A DNA stretch of 64,000 bases, from positions 67,782,001 to 67,846,000 of the forward strand of contig JASDFA010000006.1 of assembly GCA_035772735.1 (NCBI GenBank), read 5' to 3'. The notes under the pieces are model-generated. The model ran no database searches, was not told the DNA's origin, and saw nothing but the letters and a program-made list of their open reading frames with translations. The position numbers were made by a program, and so were the translations under genes. The stretch is from Datura wrightii. Its lineage: Eukaryota > Streptophyta > Magnoliopsida > Solanales > Solanaceae. This document shows positions 43,579 through 55,700 of this stretch, in pieces (the first letter of the stretch is position 1; every line of letters starts with the position of its first letter).

Positions 43579-43799
43579 ATATCTCCCCCTTGGGAATATT
43601 CGTCCTCGAATGTTAGAAACAAGCAATTATCATACCCCAATACTGATTATTTTAACCGAAATTTCACGTAATGACTACCTCTAGAAATAACCACATAGCT
43701 GAACTAAATTCAGGCATCACATACATTTATCATAACATAATTCAAACTTGCGCACATGAACTGAACATGGAAACTGCTTAGAGAATTACGGCGAAAACT

Positions 43800-45250
43800 G
43801 ATACCTCAACTCGGAACTGAGCCGGTATAGAACAAATGTGGATATCTAGCCATCATGTTCACTTCGGCCTCCCACGTAGCTCCCTCAACATGCTGATTCC
43901 TCCATAAAACCTTAACTAAAGCTACCTATTTATTCCTCAGCCTTTGAACTTGTCGATCCAAAATTTCAACCCGAATTTCTTCATAACTGAGGCTGTCTTT
44001 CACACCAACGCTGTCTATCGGAACCACTAAAGCTGGATCACCCAAGCACTTCTTTAAATGCGATACATGAAACACGGGGATGGACTGAAGCCAATTATGA
44101 AGGCAAGTCCAACTCATACGCCACCTTACCAACTCTTCTCACAACCCGGTAGGGGCCAACATAGCGGGGAATGAGTTTACCTTTCTTTCCGAACCGCATG
44201 AATCCCCTCATGGGAGATACCTTTAGAAATACCTAGTCGTCTACACCAAACTCCAATTCTCTTCTCCTCGCATCAGCATACGATTTCTGACGACTCTGAT
44301 CGGTTTACAACCGGTCCCTTATCAACTGAACCTTCACCATCACCTCATGAACCGAATCTGGTCCTACCATAGCTGCCTCACCAACCTTGAACCATCCGAT
44401 GGGAGATATGCACCTCCTCCCGTAGAGAGCCTTGAATGGTTCCATTTGGATACTAGAGTGGTAATTGTTATTATAAGCAAATTCGATCAGGGGCAAATGA
44501 TCATTCCCACTACCTTTAAAATCCATAACAAATGCCCTCAACATATCCTCAAGAGTCTGAATGGTTCGTTCTGCTTGGTCGTCCGTCTGAGGATGAAAAG
44601 TTGTGCTTTGCTTAACCTGAGTTCCAAGTCCCTTTTGAAACGAACGCCAAAATTGAGAAGTAAACTAAGTACCTCGATCCGAAATAACAGACAAGGCATT
44701 CCATGAAGCTGAACCAACTCCCGAATATACAACTTAGCATAATCATCTGCTGAATCTGTGGTCTTGATCGGTAGGAAGTGTGCAGCCTTGGTCAACCTGT
44801 CCACTACCTAAATGGAGTCGTATTGTCGGCGTGTACGAGGTAGACCTGTAATGAAGTCCTTATTGATTTCTTCCCACTTCCAAGTGGGAATGCTAATATC
44901 CTGAAGTACGCCTCAAGGTCTTTGATGTTCGACTTTCACTTGCTGACAGTTTGGACATTTTGCTATGAACTTCGCAATATCCTTTTTCATGCCATCCCAC
45001 CAATAGATTTCTCATAAATCCTGATACATTTTTGTGGATCCTAGATGAATAGAATATCTGGTACCATGTGCCTCATGCAATATCCGAACTCTCAAATTAT
45101 CAACATCCATAAAACATAGTCGACCCTGGTATCGTAGCATACCATCTCCCTCTTGGGAGAAAACCTCCACTTTCTGACTCCGCACTGCCTCCTTCAACTT
45201 CCTCAATATTGGATCCTCATCTTGCCTGAATTTAACATCAACTACCAAGG
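43800..45250 (-). pseudogene. Tekay D integrase with chromodomain remnant
   Basis: In sense order: zinc domain from 45248 (EAHGTRYSIHLGSTKMY, then CPNCQQ intact near 44945-44960) with stops, core KDFITGLPRTRRQYDS near 44850, and TKAAHFLPIKTTDSADDYAKLY open at 44538-44804. A shift then destroys the second catalytic motif. DFKGSGNDHLPLIEFAYNN follows at 44305-44544. The C-terminal part has several shifts, ending in a chromodomain remnant at about 43840-44130 (SYEEIRVEILDRQVQRLRN). Confidence 0.86.
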
Positions 45251-46600
45251 ACTATTCCGACCCATTATGTACAACAACACCGCCATCAGTCGCTCGATCA
45301 ATCTAACTCCCAGCCTTGCAAGCCGGTGAACATCTTTCACCAATTGCTTCTTCCCCTTATACACATGGGACACACTCTCCATTGAGAGCCTACTAAGCGC
45401 ATTCACCAGCACATTAGCCTTGCCCGGGTGGTAAAGGACACTCATGTTATAATCCTTAAGTAACTCTAACCACCTCCTTTGCCGAAGATTTAGATCTTTC
45501 TATGGGAACATATATTGCAAGCTCTTGGGGTCCGTAAATACATCCACGTGGACCCCATACAAGTAATGCCGCGATATCTTCAAGGCAAACACCACTGCGG
45601 CCAATTCAAGATCGTGGGTCGGGTAATTCGTTTCATGAACTTTAAGCTGTCGAGAGGCATAAGCTATCACCCTCCCACGCTGCATCAATACACACCCAAG
45701 TCCAACTCCGGAAGAATCACAATACACCATGAAACCTTCATTACCCTCGGGTAGGGTCAACACCGGTGCCGAAGTAAGTGGAGCCTTCAACTCTTGGAAG
45801 CTTTTCTCACAAGCCTCCGACCACTGAAACTTCAGCTTCTTCTGATTCAACTTAGTCAAACGCGCTGCAATGGATGAGAAACCCTCCAAAAACCTCTGAT
45901 TGTAGCCAGCTAAGCCTAAGAAACTTTGAATATCCGAAGTATTCACCGGTCTAGGCCAATTCCTCACCGCCTCCATTTTCTGCGAGTCTACTTTTATGCC
46001 ATCGCTAGACACCACATGGCCCAAGAATGACACGGAGTCTAACCAAAACTCACACTTGTTGAACTTTGCATACAATTGGCGGTCCTTGAGGGTCTGGAGC
46101 ACTACTCGCAAGTGAGCGACATGCTCCTCTTCACTCCAAGAGTATACCAAGATGTCATCAATGAACACGATCAGGAACATGTCCAAATATGGCTTGAACA
46201 CCTTGCTCATCAGGTCCATAAAAGCTGCAGAAGCATTCGTTAGTCCAAAAGACATAACCACAAACTCATAATGACCATACCGTGTTTTGAACGTCGTCTT
46301 CAGGATATCACTCTCCCGAACACTGAGCTGATGATACCTAGATCTAAGATCTATCTTCGATAAACACTTAGCACACTGAAGCTGATCGAACAAACCATCG
46401 ATCTTGGGTAAGGGATATCTGTTCTTGATGGTGACTTTGTTCAATTGTCGATAATCAATGCACATACGAAGGGAACCATCTTTCTTCCGAACAAATAATA
46501 CTGGTGCGCCCCATAGAGACTGACTCGATCTAATGAAGCCCTTATCTAGTAAATCCTTTAACTGATCCTTCAACTCTTTTAGCTCGGTTGGAGCCATCCT
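45250..46600 (-). pseudogene. Tekay D reverse transcriptase and RNase H
   Basis: A 365-codon open frame (46597-45500) covers the RT N-terminus (MAPTELKELK), CIDYRQLNKVTIKNRYPLP, the catalytic FIDDIL (about 46150), the thumb (FLGHVVSSDGIKVDSQKM) and RNase H (VYCDSSGVGLG, LELAAVVFALK). It closes at a TAG (CAG in relatives) just before KDLNLRQRRW. The frame continues through HPGKANVLVNALSRL (ADAL to VNAL) to 45242. This is the longest open Tekay RT in the window. The listed Met is internal to pol; the true protein starts upstream. Confidence 0.9.
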
Positions 46601-47215
46601 GTAGGGAGGAATAGATATAGGCTACGTATCTAGAAGGAGGTCAATACCGAAGTGAATCTCTTGCTCGGGAGGAATACTTGGCAAATCATTCGGAAAGACC
46701 TCTGGATACTCACGTACTACTAGAACTGACTGGATAGTCGGGGTCTCAGACTCAACATCCTTGACCCTAACCAAATCATACATGAAACCCTTGGAAATCA
46801 TCTTCCTAGCCTTGAGGTAGGAAACGAAGCAACCTAAAGGCACAACTGAACTACCCTTCCATTCTAAGACTGGCTCACCCGGAAATCTAAACTCTACTGA
46901 CCAAGTCCTGCAATTAATGGAAGCATAACAAGCATATAACCAATCCATTCCGAGAATGACATTGAAATCGGTCATGACTAACTCTATCAGATCTGCTGAG
47001 GTGACCTTATGGAGGACCAAGACTGTGCAATCTCCATACACCCGTCTAGCTATAACTGAGTCGCCTACTAGAGTAGAAACTGAGAAGGATTCTGACAAGA
47101 CATCGGGACTGACTCCGAAGCTACTGGCTACATTAGGTGTCACAAAGGCAAGGTGACCCCTGGATCTAATAATGCATAATCATCAACATGGAAGACTCGT
47201 AACATACCAGTGACC
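46601..47215 (-). pseudogene. Tekay D protease
   Basis: It is open at 47143-46622 with VILGMDWLYACYASINC and the linker to RT. The catalytic motif upstream reads LLDPGVT instead of LDSGAT, and a one-base loss there shifts the frame. A stop at about 46622 (GCCTACGTA on the plus strand) separates it from RT. Confidence 0.85.
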
Positions 47216-48448
47216 ACGTCCAGGGAGACCTCCTGCTCCTGACGGGATGCTAAGGCATAAAATCTGTTCTGGTGTTGACTGCCAGCTGCACTGGTTAATG
47301 TCCCCTGATTTGCTGAGTGAGGTGCTGGGGATGCTGAGCTAGAAGCTGGGCCACGGTCCCCAACCTGATCTTATCTCACTGCTAGACAATCTTTAAGCAT
47401 ATTCTTGGGTTACTCGCAGCCGAAACACGCACCCGAACCTACCAAGCACTGGGGTGCATGCCCTCGGCCACATTTGTGAAAAGATGGGACAACCTGAATC
47501 TGTGGGCCTGCTGCTCAGACCCCTCGAGCCTGATGCTCGCCCTCTCTGATCACTCCTAGGATGAGATGGCACGCTCAAAGCTAATGAAGCTGGGGCGGAT
47601 GATCTCTGGTAGGTCTTCTGACGGTGCCCACCTCTTGATCTAGATTGAAGAGATCTGTGATCATCAGTCCTGGCCCTCCTGGCCTCTCTCTCTCGAATGT
47701 GCCACCTCCATTTGTTGGGCGTACAACACCATTTGAGGGAAGTCCATATCCTGATGGAGCATAGCAATCCTGCATTCCTTACCCAAGTAGCCTGCTATTC
47801 CATACACAAACCTACGCACTCGAGCCCTCTGGTCGGCCACCAACTCAGGAGCATACTTCGATAGGAGTGTGAACTCAAGGGAATACTCTAGTACTGTCAT
47901 CCTCCCTTGCTCCAGATTTACAAACTCATCTGCCTTCAGCTCCCTCATCTCTGAGGGAAGAACCGGTCGAGGAATGTAGCCTGAAACTCCCCGCATGTGA
48001 CCGGACCTACTCTAGCAACCCTGTTGTCTTTCCATTGGCGGAACCAAATATGCGCAACCCCCTTCAACTGATAGAAGGTTAACTCTGCACAATATACACC
48101 GCTCACCCCTGTAACCTGGGTGATCTTGACGATCTCATCAATGAAGTCATGTGGGTTCTCACCTACCTTGGATCCCAAGTACTCCGGCGGGTTCATCCTC
48201 AAAAAATCCCTAACTCAAGCCGCCACTGCACTACCATTCTATGAAACATGTGTAACATCCAGCTGATTGACCTGAGCGGTCCAAGCCTACGCAAGCATCT
48301 GGATGGAAGCTCGGAACTCAGCATGGGCAGTTGGCTTCAGTGCTTGGGGCTCCTGAACTGGTGGGACCTACTGATGCCCATGACCCATGCCATCCTCGTG
48401 GCCTTCACCATCTTCATTCCTCCTTCCATTAATCCTTTGAGGAGCCAT
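47216..48448 (-). pseudogene. gag: Tekay D Gag, degraded
   Basis: The start is ATG 48448-48446 (MAPQRINGRRNEDG). The N-terminal part has several stops (for example CAG to TAG around 48370 and 48300). FLRMNPPEYLGSKVGENP is open at 47945-48202, then a shift and LRELKADEFVNLEQGRMTVLEYSLEF at 47664-47996. The basic region and a zinc-knuckle pair lie at about 47400-47480, where the second knuckle reads CFGCE then a stop and has Asn in place of His. Confidence 0.86.
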
Positions 48449-48640
48449 GTTTCTACAATCGTGAATAACACGAATTAGAGGGATAGAAAGGTTTTCAACG
48501 CACGACATAGATCATGAAAGATGGGAACATTTCCTAAGACGTTTCATAGCCTCTTCGTCATAAGTGTGGCGCTCTTCACATCCATGAAAAAGACTCTACT
48601 TAACGTGGCTTTTAGACTCCTAAGGACACTTCAAACCTAT

Positions 48641-48653
48641 GGCATTGATACCA
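48641..48653 (-). other. Tekay D primer binding site (tRNA-Met type)
   Basis: In sense it reads TGGTATCAATGCC, four bases from the LTR edge. It has two changes from TGGTATCAGAGCC. The leader to gag (48449-48640) has no other feature. Confidence 0.8.
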
Positions 48654-48657
48654 AGTT

Positions 48658-51084
48658 TTTCACGACCCGAGCATAGACCCCGATCGTAGACATGGGACAA
48701 GGGACCCCGAGAGACCCCAAGTCAACCTATTGCATAAGCATTCACTAACTCATTCAATAAACATGAAGAAAACATAATTATAAACTTAGCGGAAGTCTAA
48801 CTTATCATAACGAAAGAATGAACATCTGAAGCTGAATACATGTCTAAGTTTGATAAGCCTCTAATCTGGACGAGCTGATGAGACAACGCCCCCAACAGCT
48901 CAACAATACTAAAACTGAAAATACAACCAAGATAACTGAAGGTCTAGTCCTCAAAAGATGAGGACTCACCAACCAAACAGCTACTGACTCGGATAAATGA
49001 CTACGAACGGGGTTGGACCTAAGAACCAAGTCCTGCATCATGAAACAATGCAGCATAGAAAGTATGCAGTCAGTACGTGGAATGTACCGAGTATGCAAGG
49101 TAAGTAGAACCGCTTTGGTAACATAAATCATTTAAAACCATTCATATATATATAATAAGCATAAGAGTAAGTAGAAGGCTACATGCATTCATTCTGAAAT
49201 CGAACTAACCTTATCATAACGTGTCCATGCATGGCTTTTGAACCTCATAACTGACTCGAATGACTCAAAGCTAAAACATAACATTTAAATCAAAAGCTGA
49301 ACAATGAGTCAAACATTGCTTTTTGAACATGCATGCATAATATAGTTATCATGAGTAAAGGATATGTAAATTCAAATGATATAGAAAGTGGGTGACTCAT
49401 CACTTAATCGACATACCACGATAGAGTTTATGTGGTCCCGACTATTACACTCAAGTGGGCAGAGCCGTCCAAACCTTACCAGGGCTAAGGATGCTACCAT
49501 GATATCTATATCAAGATAAAAGGGCCTAATCGGGTCGGGGATAGCTCACTAGGGAGGTCCCACTAATATCATAGAATCAACCTACGTTGGCGCGTTGGGT
49601 TATCGACCCTTAGCCTGCTCGGCACTAGACTCTTCTCCCAAAACATGCAATGCTCTATATCGTATAAATACGAAGCTCAACATCGTCTAGTGACGAAGCT
49701 CATGCATAAAATCAACATAGCATAAAACGAAGCTCAACATTGTCTATTCAAAAAGCTCATTATGAAATCATGCATACACTAGACATCATATAAATATGAA
49801 TCTCAACAATGTCATTTTGACAAAGCTTTGAATAAAAATCATAGTTAGACTCAACATCATGTGAAATGAAGCTAAACATTATCCTCAACAAATCTCGACA
49901 ATAATATACATATCAATCAAGGATTTACGCATAGAGAAGGCTTTACTTGGAAATATACCACAAGCTAGAATTCATAATAAGGGTTAAAGGAAAATTTCAT
50001 CTCAACCATGTGGTAAGCTCATATCAGGGAAAATCACAATTTTAAATCATCATTGGGCATAACCCAAATCTCTACCATACTTGGGTCTATTTAATCTTCT
50101 TTTAAAACATCATCAAAATCATGGGTAAGGTTGGAAAAATGCTTCTCATCATTTACTCCATCATCATCACATTCTATATGAACTATCCACACATGGGCGT
50201 TTTAGATTAAATTTTAGAAAGACAATTTCGAAAAATAAATTAAGTTAGAATTTGCCCAAGCTCAGTAAATCACCAATATCAACTCAATTTAATCATACCC
50301 ATGAGTAGAGATGTAAGAACCATACAATAGAATGAAAAAACATACTTGATCATCACAAGCAAATCACACATTGATAGGGAATGGGCATGGGTGTGGAAGG
50401 AAGCACCCACTCATAGCCTTACATACTTGGGATTGAAGAATCCTAACTCTTTCTAATTGCCCAACTGAGATTCCAATTGGAAACCCTGAGAATTCACCTT
50501 GATTCTTCTCCTCAAACCCCCAACCTTGCATTCATGAAAGTAATGGCCTAACATGGGTTTTTCTCTGCTAAAAACCCTCTATTACGAGCTTGGAACAACG
50601 TAGTATAGGCCCTTAGAACTTAGGAATTTTGGAAAAGCTCTTACTGAAATCGCTGAAAATAAATGTTAGGGGTCCTAACGGATGACCCGACAACTTGTCA
50701 CAGGGCATACGATCCGTTGGTTTGCTCATCAGGTTCACTGGATAACTAGTCTGTCGGGACTCCTAACAAGTGACGCGACGACTCGTCCCCAGCAGCCACA
50801 ACTTGTTGCCACTTCCTGTCAAGTGCACTGGATCAATTTTCAAATCTTCCTCTAGAACCACCCTATGACTGACATGACGACTCGTGGTGTCTGACCACGA
50901 GTCGTTACATCGCCCATGGGGACCTCGAGTCCCTCATCCTTCAAGGACTTCCCACGAGTCACCTGATGACTCATGGGGTCTTCTCATGAGTCAATCGGTG
51001 ACTCATTCTACCACTACTGCAACATTTTCCAGTTTTTCTCCCATTCACTTCCGGATCCGATTCTTGAATTCTCGGGGTATAACT
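48658..51084 (-). repeat. Tekay D 5' LTR (2427 bp)
   Basis: It aligns with 41125-43578. It contains a perfect ACGACTCGTGG/CCACGAGTCGT inverted repeat at 50877-50887 and 50895-50905, GAGCTT repeats (49670-49850) and the GTCTAGCACC block complement near 49625. Both terminal dinucleotides are mutated. Confidence 0.92.
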
Positions 51085-51199
51085 GTCATCCTGTAAATTT
51101 TCGGCTTAAATGATCAGTATTTGAGTGTAACAATTGCATTTTTATTTTTTCTATATGTTTTCCTACATTTGAGGATGAATGTTCCCAAGGGGGAGATAA
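51085..51199 (+). other. Tekay A 3' untranslated end and polypurine tract
   Basis: It resumes A after D. CGGCTTAAATGATCAGTATTTGA matches B at 37855. AAGGGGGAGATAA at 51188-51199 abuts the 3' LTR. Confidence 0.82.
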
Positions 51200-52795
51200 T
51201 GCATTCCCCGAAAATGCCTAAGTTTAGACCCAGGATTTAAAAATGGAAGTTGGCAGAATTTGGGAAAAATTCCCACAGCACGGGTCACCTAACAGATTGT
51301 TGGTCCAATTAATGACCCGTGGGAAGTATCCATGGTTACTTAGGGAATCCCAAGAAAAGCAATCTATGCAATTTAAAAATGAATACAAAGGTTAAAGGCT
51401 TTATTATTAAGAAAGTAAAAGTGGGAGGTCTGGCCTGGTAACAGTTGGGAGAAACGGGTCCAGGAAACCTGTTTCCAGGTGTAACAAGTCATTGTTTGTG
51501 GTCGTGGTAAGGCTGACCCTTGGTCAAGTATGAAGTGATGAGTCGTGGAATGACCCGTCGCTGGTAACAACAAGTCGTGGTCATCATCTGTGGGAAGGAG
51601 CATCAAAATCTCAAGTCGAGGTAACGAAAGGTAACCACGACTCGTTGGAAGGAAGAACGAGTCATGGTGGGACTCGCGAGAAGTCTGGGTGCAGGTTTTC
51701 TAGGTGGAAACAACGGGCGATATAACGAAACGTTTTTTGAAGGAACGACTCTTACCATCGAGTCGTGGGACTGGACCTGAGCATGTGAAGTCGGGAAGTG
51801 GAGATGACGGATGGATACCATGTGTCGTGGTATCCAAGAACGACCTGTTAGGATGGTCATTGTCACCACTAGTGCAGAAATTTCAGGAATTTTATTCAGG
51901 GCATTTTTGTCATTATTAAGTCCTAAAGTCCTAAACTATGTCATTTAAGGCTCTAAATGAAGTGTTTTATGAGGGTACAATCTATACTAGGCTTATTCAT
52001 ATCCATGCATGCAAAGTTAGGAAATTAGGGAGGTGAACAAGCTTATTCATCTTCATGTTTTCCTTCATTTTTCCATTGGGCTTTCAAGGATTGGTAAAAT
52101 ATGATCTTCCCCAGGTATATAGGGTTATGAGTTGGTGAATCCTTTCACACATGTCCAATCCCTCTCTAAATCATGAATTTCCTATGTCTAATTTATGGGG
52201 TTTTAACCTAATGCATTAATTTCCTAATTCTCTACATGGGTATGATTTAAATATGTTTCTCCTATTGAATTATGATTCTTGGGAATGTTTTACGTTATTT
52301 TCAATGAAAAATCATGTTCTAAGTTATTAAATTAAAATGCCCAATTATAGAAAGTTCATGAAAGATGAGATTTGTGATGAATGTATGATTATAATGAGAT
52401 ATTATGATAAAAAGCATGTTTTCAAGATACCCATGTTTATAATCATGTTTTCAATGTGAATTGAGTATTTTTCAAGCATGTTAAGGTATTGGGCAGTGAC
52501 CACATGTTCAAGTATGATTCATGAATTTTCCGAATTAAGCTTACCACATGGTTTTGGAGAGAAGACACCCAATTATCTTTCAACTTGTGATATGGTTTGA
52601 GATAAAGCTTCTCATATGCATGATTTCATATTGGAGATGTATTGATTATTGAGCTTCGTCAACTGACGATGGTAAGCTTTGTTGAAAAACTATGGAGAGC
52701 ATATGCATGTTTTTGGGAGTAGTGTCTAGCACCTAGTAGGCAAGGGTCGATCACCCTATGCCTCAGAACTACGTGCCAACATAGGTTTATACGTG
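51200..52795 (+). repeat. Tekay A 3' LTR, 3'-truncated
   Basis: It starts TGCATTCCCCG. It carries GACTCGTGG-type repeats (51480-51860), the LTR body and the conserved TTTTTGGGAGTAGTGTCTAGCACC block at 52711-52734. It then stops about 70 bp after that block, at roughly 52795, where sequence of the same LTR type continues on the opposite strand. About 850 bp of the LTR end are missing. Confidence 0.85.
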
Positions 52796-55700
52796 ATGCC
52801 TCAACAATCACACTCAAGTAGGAAGAGTTTTCCAAAACCTTGCTAGGCTAAGGACGCTACCATGATATCAATATCAAATTGAACGACCCTTTCTGGCGGG
52901 AGAAACTCTTTTGAGATGTCACGCCCCACCTTAGGAGGGATGACTAACACCTAGTGCCCTACTAGGACCTGAACTGCTGAGCTGACTAAGCCTAAGCACC
53001 TCTGGTGCAGGGCTGACCCTAACCCTAAAATCAAGAAAAGAACGGGCTATATAGTGGCTGTAAATACAACCCCCGGCCGACAAGGCCTATAGCCCCTGTG
53101 AAAATAAACAACTAACCGAGACAAACAATCATAGGGAGTTCTATGCGGGCTGACAAGGCCACCAATCAACAGCTAAACAGGGCCCCAAATGGCCAACACA
53201 CGTAGTCTAAAACATATATAGGCCCCACATGGCCGATATCATCTAACCATAGGGAAGTAACACAATCTACAAGCCTCTAGGAGTAATAAGATGGTCAAGA
53301 CAGGGCCCCGACCTACCCATACTGTACAAACGAAAGGAATAAACCTCTATCACACAAGCCCCGGAAGAAGGGAGCTGAAGGTTCCGCACGGCTGACTTGA
53401 ACTACGAGGGACCTGCTCCTCGTCTATCTGCACCTGTAGGCAAGTAATGCAGTGCCCCGGGAAGGGCGTCAGTATAATATGTACCGAATATGTAAGGCAA
53501 TAGATAAGATGAATAGGACTAGAAGTGAATAAAAAGAAGTTCCGAAAGAATAACCTGCACGCCTGCTGATTCATACTCCGCATCTAACTGACACTACATG
53601 TACACAAGCTAAGACTGCATACTTACACATTTATACATTATAGCTAGCAGACAAGAATTCATACAAGAACCCCACTTGACCCCCATAAGCTGGGAGGTGC
53701 AATCAACACAGAATAATTCGTTCAGGCCCCCATAAGTCCTGGCGAGCACATCTCAATCTATATACCCCTACTCAGGTGTCTACAACTCTACTGGTACTGT
53801 AGCCAACCTACTGGTCCCCTGGGTCTAAAACTAGGCTCGCTTGGTCCCTGAACTGTAGTTGTGTCTGAGTCCGGAGGACTCTTGATATCTACACCTCGGG
53901 TGTAAACACTCGGAGGGCGTGTGTATCAGGCCAACCACTGAAATATAAGGATCTGGATCTCTTTTTCCCTTGCAGACGGCATGCCACTCCGTAGGGCGAC
54001 GTATCCTCTCCCCTGGAGGGCGAGTCGACACAGCTATTAAGCCTGGGGAGGTCATGGAAGGCTTCTAACTGAGGGCAACCCCAACCAGGTGCTATACTGA
54101 CACATCAATCTATCTATATAAAGAGAGTGTATCTGGCCTTCTAGGCCTAACACTAATGCTACTCGCTTCTGGGATAATCTGTATAGCTGTCTGCAGGCAC
54201 GCCATGCGCCCGTATTTGATCAGAGGATCCTGATAGTGATCATGATCTCTAATAGTCTGGGATGAATAGAGCGAGGTCCGAAGTGGCCTAACAATACTCT
54301 GAATGTCCTACTCGGACATCTATAACTCATGAGTAACTGTGGGTTGCAGATAGCTAACTACTTTATTCTTATAATTAAACAACTATAGGGCTGGGCTCGG
54401 TCGAACTTGCTCCTATGCGATCGGCACCCTGGTCCTTCATAGGGAGCTTACCGATCTCCTTAACTTGTGGTTAACACTATACTAGCAGAGTACTACTGAC
54501 TCCTTAAGCCTTCTCTGAATCCACTCGGATCTATATTACTGTTTTGGGCAATTCCCAATGTTATAGGATATTCTATATAGACTGGCCCTCTCCTGGCACT
54601 CTGTACCTAAATACCTTACAAGAACCGGCTAGGGTGCTGGCCCGTCACTAACTACTGATGTGGACCCCTGCTTGGGGTACCCACGGGTTTATCTGACTCA
54701 GATGACTGGCTGGCTTGCTGGGCATCCTATGTGGTAATTGTTAAGTCAACTAAGACTGACAATCACTGATAAGGCTAAAGGGATGGCGGACGATCACTCA
54801 ATACACTGGACGACCCTGGTGTCGCTAACTCTAGAATATACCTATTCTGTCTCTATTTCTGGTTCTGGAACGTGCGATAACGTCAAGGACCTCTAGGGAT
54901 GCTTTCTTGCCAATACAGGCGCCAACTAGTCATTAGACCGCCTAAATGTGCCCACACTATTTATCCAACTGATTCATTCAAAATAACTCTTGCGAGCTTT
55001 TGAAGTCTAGGCCTGGCAACAAACATATAAGTCTACCATCACAATAAACTGAGAAATAAAAGAGTTTCTATAGCGTTCATAACACGAATCACATTTAACC
55101 TACTTCCTTTTAGCGAGGGGTCCTGTAGTACGGTCTGTATATGTTTTCTAACAGCTAACCAGAATTTATGTAACTCTAATCCCTATTACTAGCTACTTGC
55201 AACATATCTGATATTTATATATGTATATCAATAACAGCTAATTACAACATAACTTGCCGAGAGTTAAGCCTTACATACCTCGTTCGCCATTTTCTGACTA
55301 ACTGATGAGTATCAGCTCGTATTCAACTGCCCTTCTCAACTGTAATCATATTAATAGAAGAATAGGGCCAACTTCATTACTGAATTCGAAGAAAACAATA
55401 ACATATATATATGTATATATTGACTACACTTCAACTCATCGAAAAATGATCAAAAACTCATAATTTCTCGAAATCTAGAAGGAAGAAATACTTACTTTAA
55501 GCCTGTGATCATATTGACACTAGTTTGAAGCAATTCCACCAACTCTGGCTTGGTGAGACGACGATTTATTAGGTGTATTTTATGAAAATAACTCCGCAGC
55601 GATGCTCTCTACAGCCTTATACTTCACTACCCTAAGTTAATTTACATTTGGATGACGTTTAGCGGTGTAATCAGATGATTTTCTAATGTTCTCCTTCGTT

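Larger units (their letters stand above)
41125..51084 (-). mobile_element. Tekay-type element D (full structure)
   Basis: It is a minus-strand copy in the 3' untranslated end of A, with TSD gtcat at 41120-41124 and 51085-51089. LTRs lie at 48658-51084 (5') and 41125-43578 (3'). It has a primer site, gag, protease, RT-RNase H and integrase in order. Its 5' LTR termini have mutated (TT for TG at 48658, CT for CA at 51083). Sampled LTR divergence is about 10%. It is inactive. Confidence 0.94.
1..52795 (+). mobile_element. Tekay-type Ty3/gypsy element A, in four pieces
   Basis: This is the host element of the nest. Pieces are 1-2374 (gag end, protease, RT, integrase zinc domain), 23999-24532 (integrase core), 40410-41124 (integrase C-terminus and chromodomain) and 51085-52795 (3' untranslated end, polypurine tract, truncated 3' LTR). 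Removing the insertions M1, B and D and one copy of each TSD (aggtg, gaagt, gtcat) restores colinearity with the homologous element B. The integrase reading continues from FEV at 24532 to GEA at 40415. The 5' LTR lies outside the window. All frames are broken, so it is dead. Tekay placement rests on the chromodomain, FIDD RT and LTR similarity to B. Confidence 0.9.

Noticed and set aside
43381..43671. A 96-codon plus-strand ORF in the D LTR (a similar one at 50884-51096)
   Set aside because: It is the open reading of ACGACTCGTGG repeats and is antisense to the LTR of a minus-strand element.
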